Notes under the pieces: generated by a model
What the model saw: only the letters and a program-made list of their open reading frames with translations
Database searches by the model: none
What the model was told of the DNA's origin: nothing
Assembly: GCA_946406115.1 (NCBI GenBank)
Contig: OX291546.1
Location: 10,223,019 to 10,287,018 of the forward strand
Direction of reading: 5' to 3'
Length of the DNA: 64,000 bases
Source: Apoda limacodes
Lineage: Eukaryota; Arthropoda; Insecta; Lepidoptera; Limacodidae
Made by a program: the position numbers and the translations under genes
Shown here: positions 55,393 through 64,000 of the stretch, piece by piece
Position numbering within the stretch: position 1 is the stretch's first letter
Layout of the letters: each line of letters starts with the position of its first letter

Positions 55393-58300
55393 AAATAAAT
55401 TTATTATTTTCAATGTGTAGATTATACCATAATTTTTTAAATTGATATTATTAAAAAAAAAATGTGTTTTGTAGGTAGGTACCTACTCTCTTTAGACGCG
55501 GCGTGCCTATAATGAAATTTTTTATCTATTGTATCTCAGTTAGTTTTGGAACAAAACACACTTCTGACTATTGAAAATTGAAGAAAAGTTAATATTCTAC
55601 AACTTTCTAAAAGACATAGTAAACATTAACACTTAGTTTAGGAGTTAAGTCCCAAAATTTTGAATTTTTTTGCCCCACCTCAATTTAGCACAGGGTCCTC
55701 GAGGTCAAAAACTTAGATTCTACGACCCAGAGTATCCGTTAATGACATACCAAAATTTCATAACCTTTGGAACTTTCCAGATAGAAAGTGATATCGACTG
55801 GACTAAAAATGAAAACGCAGAGTTAAAGCTTAAACGTTAGCGAGGGAGGGCACTTAAAACGCGAATACAGCAAGAAGTCACTCCGAGCTAGGGTCTTTAT
55901 CTCATTTTTTTTTTAACTACATCAAAAAAAGTAATTAAAAGCAAAGAACTTGACTAACACTCATTAAATTGTACGCCTTCAAATATCTCACTCTTGATTT
56001 TTATGGCAAAAGGTTATTTTATAAGGTTACTTCAAGTCGTTTTTATTTCGCCGGACATTAAGGGATACTCACTTTCACTATTAATTTTTAATAAATCTTA
56101 ATAAAACATTAATTTAATTCACATGTTTCGCAACAATTTCACCACTCGCCCATCACGATTAGCCATTTGCCCGTGCGCAGTAAAAACCGTGATGAAATGG
56201 ATTTTTATAAAATATTTCAGCACTGTTTTATAAAATTAGACAAGAACAATTCAGTAACGCCAACAAACTTTAAACGATAAATGTTGTCAAACGAAATCTC
56301 TCAAACTTCTCAACTAATCTTGCAAATCTCTATAAGGTTTCCTTCTTGCAATTTTGGTACAGAACCTTAAATAATATACTGTAAATGGACTATTTTTATA
56401 TAGGTTTTATGTAAATATGCATAAATCTGTAAAAAAAAATCACATATCTTAGCCTACTATAGCGTACTCGAATAATTACGCCATAACAACGACTTGAGAC
56501 CCATTCATTATACAAAGTAGACTAACTAGTAAAATCATAACCTTTCTCGGATAATTATATAAAGTGGAGAACCCAGTCAGTTTCCCGCTTTAAACAATAA
56601 AGACATATCTGTGGCAACATCTTGCGAACAATGACATTGCGTCTTTGCCGTGCCCATGACCATCTCACAGAAGAAATAAACATTTAACATTCGAGGCGTT
56701 AAGTTGCAGTGCTTTTACTAGCCAATCAATTTAAGACAGCTTATAAATATGACGCTGAATTTTTGGTCATATTTCCGCGAGTTTTAAGCGTTTCTCGAAA
56801 TAACGAACATTCGAAATAAATAGGTATAGATAGAGGAACTGGTCTGACAGACTGATTCAATGACACATAGGTATCAACGCACAGCCCAAACCGTCTAGAA
56901 ACTAGGTCTAGGAACTTAAAATTATGCATGTTTCCTTACTCGACGTATAGTTCGACTAAGAAATGTTTTGCAAAATTCATCTGCTAAAGGGGTTAAACGG
57001 GGAATATTTTATGTTTGCATGAAAATCTGCCAATATTATAGCTAAATGCATAAAATTGTTGTTTGGTTTTTTTGAAAACTTTGAAATCATTTGACCTCGG
57101 ATGTATGTGCGCTTTGTATGGAGTGACCATTCAGATATATTCTGTAACCACATCTCGCTTTGACGGCACGCTTTACAACCGTACATAGGCACAGGCCTGG
57201 GGGCTTATTGCGAAAAGTCTAGAGTACGGCAGAGTCATAAATTTGGGCGTAAAATGTTCGGGTCTTGTCAGCTTTTAGAAATGTAGGTACTGATATAGCT
57301 ATAATGCTGGGTACAGACCATAGTACGGATGCGCGTACGCAGCCCAGGGGCAGAGCAGAGGCAGAGGCGATTACATTTGTGCCTGTTTCGTGCCCGTTGA
57401 ATGTGACTCTGAACGCAACGTGTTAAGGTGATGGCATACCCAAACTATAAAATTCTTAATCTGAATAATTTTGTGCTCAGTACACTTTTGAAGTGAAAAA
57501 AATATATGTTTTAATTCATATTTTTAATAAGTGGATTTGCTAATATTATGATAATTTAGCAATTAAACAGAAAAGGAAACATTCTGACACTCTATTTTTG
57601 GGCTTTAATTCAAATCGTTTGGAAAACTAGGAATTATATTCTCTTGATTTTTTTTTTCATAAAATATATATTAATATTATTACCAAGTGAGTTTGCTATT
57701 TTCATAGTTCTAAATAAATATTTGAATTTTATACCGACATAAAACGAGAAAATCGAGAGTTTCAACGTGCATTTACGTGCTAGCGCCTATCATACGTGGA
57801 ACTGTATCCCTTTGAAGTCTTCAATAGTGTAATATGTCTTTTTATACTGTTCGATACGGCATGGTTATGCTAGGGTATGCCATAGCCTTAACGTATATCA
57901 TAAAGTTTTAGCTATTTGCTGACTATAAAAAATTTATTGTCTTGTCCATTAACAATATGCCTGAAGTGACACCTAAATGAATTCTCGTGTAGCCCTTGGT
58001 AACTAATTCTTCAAATAAGAGCTTCTACGCGTCGGGATCCATGAGAATGTGCTTTATTCCTATCTTGGTAATGTTTCAAAGCTGAGACAACATAGGTACA
58101 TCGTTTGATATAAGCGTATTTCTCACACCTTTCAAAGTTACTGTTTGACTTGACTAACTGCCTGTAAGCGGTGCAATTATTAAACCTACCAACTCTAAAA
58201 TTTAAACTCATTGTAGCATGAAACGTGTGAAATTATTTAATTAAGTGAAATAAACGGAGTTAAGTAGATATTTAGATCTGAAAGTGCGAATAGCATTGTG

Positions 58301-58685
58301 AGAACGCAGATGAGTGTGCCATTTGAGAAGAATTCATTAACGCTAATGTGCAGGTAAAGGATCAAAACATTTTTATATTGCTACGGTTATTAGCAAGGAA
58401 TTACTCTTGTGTGAGAATAGTTAAGTATTTATCTACATGTGCGAAAATTCTCCCAGGAAGTGAGTAACTAATGACAATGAGTAGGTATACTTTCTAGACA
58501 ATTTAGTTTGCTAATATTACGTCCGTGAGATGATGAATAAGTGTCCCACGCATTTCCAAAAAGATTTCGTGTGTCAATTTTAAATTGTCGTTTTTTTTTC
58601 GACTTTGTAATTTAATAAAAATCTATCAGCCAATGCCTGCAGCAAATATCTACTTACAAATTGCATGTTTTGGAAAGGTGTATGT
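55393..58685. other. Stretch without recognised genes
   Basis: A GC-richer patch at 57,325-57,430 (repeated 'gcagag' words) may be an old repeat. Short frames are uninformative. Nothing else recognised. Confidence 0.35.
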
Positions 58686-58689
58686 ACTT

Positions 58690-58800
58690 ACTTGCTTTCG
58701 ATTCAGCTTCGATTTGGACAAGTGATCACCCACGTCACGTTCCGCGTGGTCAGTCATTAGATGGGTCACTTCTCTAGTAGAACATTTTTTCTGAGCTCCA
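58690..58800 (+). mobile_element. Decayed repeat with 5S rRNA-like module
   Basis: 'cgcgtggtcagtcattagat' followed by 'gggtcacttct' (58,744-58,775) resembles the 5S C-box region as in the copies at 1.6 and 16.5 kb. Flanking blocks are not clear, so confidence is lower. Confidence 0.35.
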
Positions 58801-59375
58801 CCGTGCTACCATTACTACAGTAAAGTAAACATTGATTTCGTTCATAGTCAGCCATCGAAGTCGTCGACAAAGCAATGATGAGATGTGGTGCGCGGGGAGA
58901 AGGGGAACTTGACGCACCCGACTAGCCAGACCTTCACATATGGCTAGTCGAGAGCTCTGAAGCCAGTCATACGTTTTGTCGCAGCGCCATGACTGTCTAG
59001 ACGTTATCGGATTATTTTTCAACAAGGTGATGACTGTGTGAATGAAATAAATGTTTAGGCTGTGGTGCTACGGAGGGCATGTTAAACCGTTGGTTCTGGT
59101 TCTTATCATATGATTAAAATGGCCTTATAATGAGTAGCAGCCTTAGCTCGACATAGTCCACTAATACGCACTAGGCCAGTGTGGTGAACTATGGCCAAAG
59201 TCTACGTTCTCCACAAAGAAAAATGGCCCCCAGTGGGTAGGTACAACGGCTGAGTTAAAAAAATACATCCTTTCCCGTCAAAAATACCTACCTAGGTAAA
59301 AATAACTTGATGGCATAATTAATTTATTTAGGTAACAGTCTTATACAAAAAAAAGCAATTAAAAAAATAACAAAC
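58801..59375. other. Unassigned stretch
   Basis: No gene or repeat family recognised. Confidence 0.35.
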
Positions 59376-59379
59376 AGAT

Positions 59380-59942
59380 CTTAAGTACCCGATAATTATA
59401 CAATTTAAGTCTTAATTCTTAGTTTTAATTAAATGTATTTTTTTAACTTTTCCTTTATAAACATTTAAAGAATTTTAAATTATGTCTATTTAATTAAAAA
59501 AACTGTTATAATGTTGGCAAGATCGTCTAAACAAGGTATTCTTTGCGTAATTTTTATAAGAGAATGAAATATGAATGTTTTAATTGAACGTGAGGAGCGA
59601 GGAATATTAAAATCAATTAAAAGAGAAATTCAGAGTCTATATGATTATCAACATTTTGTATAAAAATATAGAATCCAAATATATACTTCTCGATTGCGTC
59701 TGAGTTCTGTTTTTTAATACACTCGTTGCATACTCGGTAAGATAGAATCCAGAAGGATAATCTAGTGATTTTAGATTTTTTTTGTGTATTTTCTTAATTC
59801 TATTCACATGCACTGAATAATAAGGACTCCAAACTACACTACCGAATTCCAAGACACTGCAGACATTAACATTTAAAAGCACTTTTATGGTAGTAGTAGG
59901 TAGGGTAGAGTAGGGTAATATAGTATATTTAGTCCAAACCAA
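59380..59942 (-). mobile_element. LINE polymerase C-terminal fragment
   Basis: The minus-strand frame 59,637-59,942 contains 'CSVLEFGSVVWSPYYSVHVN' and 'RIKKIHKKNLKSLDYP', the post-palm region of jockey-group polymerases, then decays through stops into an A/T-rich 3' part. Different subfamily from the copies at 17 and 19 kb. Confidence 0.65.
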
Positions 59943-59984
59943 TTACGAAACATATTTATGATAGGTTTTTCTGTTATACAAACG

Positions 59985-60340
59985 AAAATTCGTTCCACAC
60001 TATTTACGGAATATCCTAAACTCATCGAAAATTAGTTTCAACCGCGCACGCCCTCTGGCGTCATGTGCGGAGCCGGGGACTCTTTAATGAGTTGGCTCTA
60101 GCAAAAAAAAAATGTTCTACCACACAATACGGCGCATGACTCGCCGCTCCTCGATCAATTATTAATAAAAAGCGGGCCGCTCCATTGAAAGGGCGATTAG
60201 CTCAATATTTATATGGAATATTCGGTATCAACGGAGCTTTGTGCTCATAATTCAGTACGTCATGACACAGCGCGTTTGACACTTGCCTGTTGCCAAAGAG
60301 CAAATGCTCGCATTCGAAACAGAAAAGCAACACGCCCGAT
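59985..60340. promoter_or_regulatory. GC-richer island, candidate conserved non-coding DNA
   Basis: Mixed-composition sequence ('ccgcgcacgccctctggcgt' and the 60,165-60,330 block with 'gaaagggcgattagctcaat') stands out from AT-rich flanks and matches no repeat in the window. No frame. Function unknown; regulatory DNA is one possibility. Confidence 0.25.
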
Positions 60341-62040
60341 ATGAATTCTGAGCACTATTAACTGATCTTTATCTTATACACGCATTTACATAAATAAATA
60401 TGGAATCTCCGGTGAAGTTCACCAACTGGAACGAATACCACTGTTTTCTAATGACCAATCGAAATGTAAATACTCATCCAACGCCTCTGAGTGGCGATGA
60501 TAATTTGAAGCAAACCTTAACAATGTTCACCATTACGAAAATAAACATTTTGTCTACTTAATATTAATGAACTTTTGACTCAAAATGTATGTACCTACCT
60601 GTAGTAAATAATATACTTAAAGTTGTTGTTACCGACCTGTATTATAGCACCCCGGTTAACAAATAAGTCACTGCAGTCTTGAACGTGGTCAATCAAGTGT
60701 TAACAAGTAAGTATACCTACTTAGCAGGATTTTTACCTAGCAAGCTATCCAGTTGGAAAATAGCAGAAATTTGTTATGCTTATAAATACAAGTTAATAAA
60801 GTGTAAAAGAAATATTTATCAAATGTTCGTAAGTTTAATTAGATACATAGGGTATAGGTACTCGTAAAATTTAACCTACTTATTTAGGACTGGAAAAAGT
60901 TCTCGCCTTCTAAAACCTATAGACTACTAGATTTAAAACTGAAATTCCAGTTTTAAGTATTCTAGATGTTTCGCTGTATGATCCAAAGCCCTGGGCATTT
61001 AGCAGAATAATAAACTATAAGATGTGGGTTATTCTTCAGATCTATTCTGAGATGAAAGAAGAATCATCTGAGGGGAAGATCACAATTAGGCAAATATTAT
61101 GTATCTAATACCTTCTGTAAAAGTGAAGCCGAGCGGCCACCAAGAGCGGCTCACTCATTGTACTACCGAATTGACTCACCGCATCTTTGAAAAGAATTCT
61201 TTGCCGTGAAAGCAGCTACTATACCGATACAAATTCATTTAATATAATACTTTTCTTTGAACATCAATCATTGGCGTACATGCTGACTATTAGTGAATTT
61301 ATTTGCGTAATCAATTCGTCAATTCTCACCTACAATCGTAGATTCAGCAAATTTAGCAAACTTCGATTAATATCCTATTATAAAATAAAATTTATAAAAA
61401 AATGTCAATAGTTTAATATCACAGCGACCAACAGGCGCGCTGACTTCATAAAATAATTTAAGTGCCAGAAAACACAACATAAAATATTTGGGGACCGAGC
61501 CCGGACATTAACATTGGGAAGGCTTGAGCAACCTCAGGGCAACCAAGCAAGGAGTCGGTGCCGCTGGTGACAAAGATATTCGTTACCCTTATAGGTAGCC
61601 TTGTAAAGTAGAAGATGAAGGTTATATTCAGTAATCCCAATATACAAAGCCATTTCAATCGTGGTCTTAGATTTAGATCGTAGGTCTTTCAAGGCTCAGC
61701 TGAAGGTCATCAAGGTGATACTGATTAATCAGAACTAGATATATACCTACCTCTGGTGTATTTTTCATAAAATGTGTAACCTCAATAATATTATCTACAG
61801 TTAGCATTATTGATATTATAGATGAATCAAAATGTACTTTACAGATGAAAAGCTCCTAAAAACAGTGATTTTTTTTCATAAAGTATTAAAGGTGCAATAC
61901 ATACATAAAACACAAAGTCAGTTCTGGTAGGGTTACCGCATAGCCAGCCAAGCCACTTATTTATTGAAACACAACTTATTTGGCCAATCTGTGGCTTGGT
62001 CGTTTCGCTACCGTCAGATGGGCGTAAAATAAAAAAAAAA
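60341..62040. other. AT-rich stretch, no gene seen
   Basis: 61,480-61,610 is GC-mixed and unassigned. Nothing recognised. Confidence 0.35.
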
Positions 62041-62379
62041 TTACAGTGCGAGCATGGTCTTGGCAACATTTCACAGGAAAATGTTTTTGGTGGATTTCGC
62101 TTCTTTTTGTAAGATGTTTATGACAAGTGTTTTTTTTTGTTGTTGATAAAGGGTTAGATTTCAAAAATCTATATTTGTATAAGTCAATTGGTTTACTATG
62201 TCATCAAATTTTGAAGTCCGACCTCTGATACAGTTTATAACGATTTTTATCTTACAACAACCGGGTCAACATCATTGTGATCCCTATATAGAAGTTTTGT
62301 TTTGCACTTTCTTCTGTTGTTCGCGTGCTTTTCACTATTTTTTTTTCTCTAACAGTTTAAGTTTTAAATCCACTTCATT

Positions 62380-62501
62380 AATATGGGACCACCTCAGGAA
62401 CACTCTTGGAAATCGGTTTACAATTGACGGAGAAATCGGTAGACATACATAAATAAATATACCCGTCGAACACAGAACCTTTTTTGAAGTCGGTTAAAAA
62501 T
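62380..62501 (+). mobile_element. Terminus of a lepidopteran non-autonomous repeat
   Basis: Ends 'cgtcgaacacagaacctttt' and 'ttgaagtcggttaaaaa', the same terminal block as in the arms of the foldback at 8,912-9,102. The left boundary is unclear and may lie near 62,140. Confidence 0.5.
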
Positions 62502-62850
62502 TGCTAGTTTTTATGTTCGACTTCTAGGAAACACTTACCATAGTGCTATAAATTTTTTTGCGCATATTTTTTATCCATAAGCTTTTTTAATAGTTCCTAC
62601 ATAAACTTGAAAACATAATACTCCCACGTAACAACATCGTCCAAATAAAAGAGATCTAAGAATCAAATATTTTAACCGATCTGGTTAATTGGGCCCTAAC
62701 TAAATTCCATATATTGAATTGGACTATTGAAACAACAAGTAATGGTACAACTTACAGACAATGAAATGATAGTATCTATCCATATTCCAGAACAACGATC
62801 GGCAAAAACGATTTTTCAGTCAAGCTGATGCTAATGAAAAGGCATTTACA
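62502..62850. other. Unassigned stretch
   Basis: No gene or repeat family recognised. Confidence 0.35.
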
Positions 62851-62854
62851 CGAG

Positions 62855-62930
62855 TTTTGGCGGCGGCGGCGGTGGCCGGCATGCAAATGTGGGGATTAAT
62901 GACGCGCGAAGCGGCGCTGCTTAACTACCC
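62855..62930. promoter_or_regulatory. GC-rich block with (GGC)n
   Basis: 'ggcggcggcggcggtggccg' and following GC-rich sequence form a 75-bp island. No frame of note. Possible CpG-like regulatory segment, inference only. Confidence 0.2.
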
Positions 62931-62934
62931 GCAC

Positions 62935-62956
62935 ATATATATATATATATATATAC
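62935..62956. repeat. (TA)n microsatellite
   Basis: Alternating AT run next to the GC-rich block. Confidence 0.85.
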
Positions 62957-63157
62957 ACGTTAAATTATAAGTTTTTTACAGACCTACTAGTTTTATAGCT
63001 TTATTTGTTGTTTGTTACATTCACGATCCCCTTTGAATTGTGTTGTAAAACTTGTGTTGCGACAAATAATTAAAATATCAGGTTTTTACCAAGGCCATTC
63101 TTTGCAAGAAATTGCACTAGTGCTTGGAATAAAAATCTTTAATGATATAATAAATAT

Positions 63158-63312
63158 TTTTGGACATTACACACAGCGCCGTCTGACCCCAAAGTAAGCA
63201 AAGCTTGTGTTATGGATACCAGACAACGGATACAGATACATTCATATTACTTTTTTTTGTAAATACATACTAAGTATACATAAATACACCCAGACTCAAG
63301 ACAAACACTAAT
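63158..63312 (-). mobile_element. tRNA-derived SINE, 5'-truncated
   Basis: The reverse complement of 'ggacattacacacagcgccg', 'tctgaccccaaagtaagcaa', 'agcttgtgttatgg' and 'acccagactcaagac' matches the body of the SINE at 100-250. The head with box A and B is missing. Confidence 0.7.
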
Positions 63313-64000
63313 GGTTTTTATCAGGGGGATATCTTATATTTTTTTTTTATCCTGCTTCTAATTAATGTAATACCATACTTAATAAAAATAAAACACTAAG
63401 CAATACCAGCCTATATATTGCTGTAAGCTGTTAAGGGATTGAGTATTAGGTAGCCAACCCTGACTGCAGCGTCACAATTTGAGTTCCTATTATATATTGC
63501 ACTTTAATCAGGTTTATATATGTTTAGGTACCACATTTTAGTCAGCAGTAAAATGAAAGCTTGTAAAAAATTGAGATGACATTAACCTGTGTATTACATT
63601 ATTTTATCTATGATCTACCTTAACAAATTAATAAAATATGCAATGTTAAAAAAAGTTACGAACTTTCTTAACTCCCCATTAATACACGTCAAGACAAATC
63701 CATCAAGCGTATATTTGGAAAGACTATTCTACGACCTTGGAAATCCAAAGATTACGGCATGAAAGCGCCTCACAATACTCTTTTAATTATTCTTTATGAA
63801 GCTATAAAAACATCATAAATGAGTCTGACAAAAAACTCGTTCAAGCTTCAACAAAAACCGCGAGCTACGAGCTAGGGGCGAACTTTGCAAATCATTCGCT
63901 CTTAATGACGGCCGCTTCAAAAAAAATTTAAATATCAAAAGGCCGGACGAGGCGCGGTAATGGTTTAAAACCATTTTTCATCCGAGTCGTGAGTGACTCA
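63313..64000. other. Stretch without recognised genes
   Basis: 63,855-63,960 is GC-richer ('gcgagctacgagctaggggc', 'ggccggacgaggcgcggta') and may be the edge of unique host DNA. No coding exon identified. Confidence 0.35.

Noticed and set aside
61458..61658. 66-codon minus-strand frame with a membrane-like stretch
   Set aside because: Hydrophobicity is explained by AT-rich codons. No family recognised and no supporting context.

Overview
The window looks like lepidopteran (moth or butterfly) nuclear DNA: AT-rich, with no prokaryotic gene layout, and packed with repeat types I recognise from lepidopteran genomes. These include RTE-type retrotransposon 3' ends finishing in (TGA)n, LINE 3' ends with the 'ggtgaccgcttaccatcag' block, tRNA-headed SINEs, mariner remnants, 'gggttccgtac' repeats and small foldback MITEs. 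I found no convincing host protein-coding gene. The open reading frames are either decayed transposon proteins or short chance frames. Read it as a transposon-rich intergenic or intronic stretch.

The dominant structure is one element at 25,804-39,739 (13,936 bp). It is flanked by a perfect 9-bp direct repeat, GCTCGGTCC (25,795-25,803 and 39,740-39,748). Its ends are about 160-bp inverted repeats that begin ACC(A/G)GTGTGAAGTTAGCGG. Inside, about 331-bp units are tandemly repeated, 16 in one orientation (25,964-31,236) and 17 in the opposite orientation (31,237-34,019 and 37,071-39,580). The arms meet with no spacer at 31,236/31,237. The right arm is interrupted by 3,051 bp (34,020-37,070) of truncated retroelement pieces. 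Removing that block leaves arms of about 5.43 and 5.45 kb. I interpret it as a giant non-autonomous Foldback-type DNA transposon; long inverted repeats built of tandem units and 9-bp duplications are known features of Drosophila Foldback and Mutator-like elements.

Layout. 0-9 kb: a SINE, a 5S-like composite repeat, RTE 3' ends, LINE fragments, a MITE and a foldback. 9-19 kb: a mariner fragment, diverged tandem repeats, another SINE, a cluster of CTCF-like motifs at 15.5-15.8 kb, and several repeats carrying a 5S rRNA-like module (16.4-17.7 kb). 19-25.8 kb: LINE 3' ends, a SINE with a 5S-like head and RTE-like tail, and a roughly 400-bp foldback just left of the giant element. 25.8-39.7 kb: the giant palindrome. 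41.3-44.4 kb: the most complete LINE (endonuclease plus reverse transcriptase, broken by frameshifts and stops), then an endonuclease fragment of another LINE. 44-64 kb: mostly AT-rich DNA with scattered LINE, RTE and SINE remnants and a few GC-richer islands (about 60.0-60.3, 62.85 and 63.85 kb) that may be host regulatory DNA.

Nothing here forms a working pathway. Family assignments rest on reading motifs by eye and on memory of lepidopteran repeats; no database search was run. Boundaries of decayed elements are approximate.
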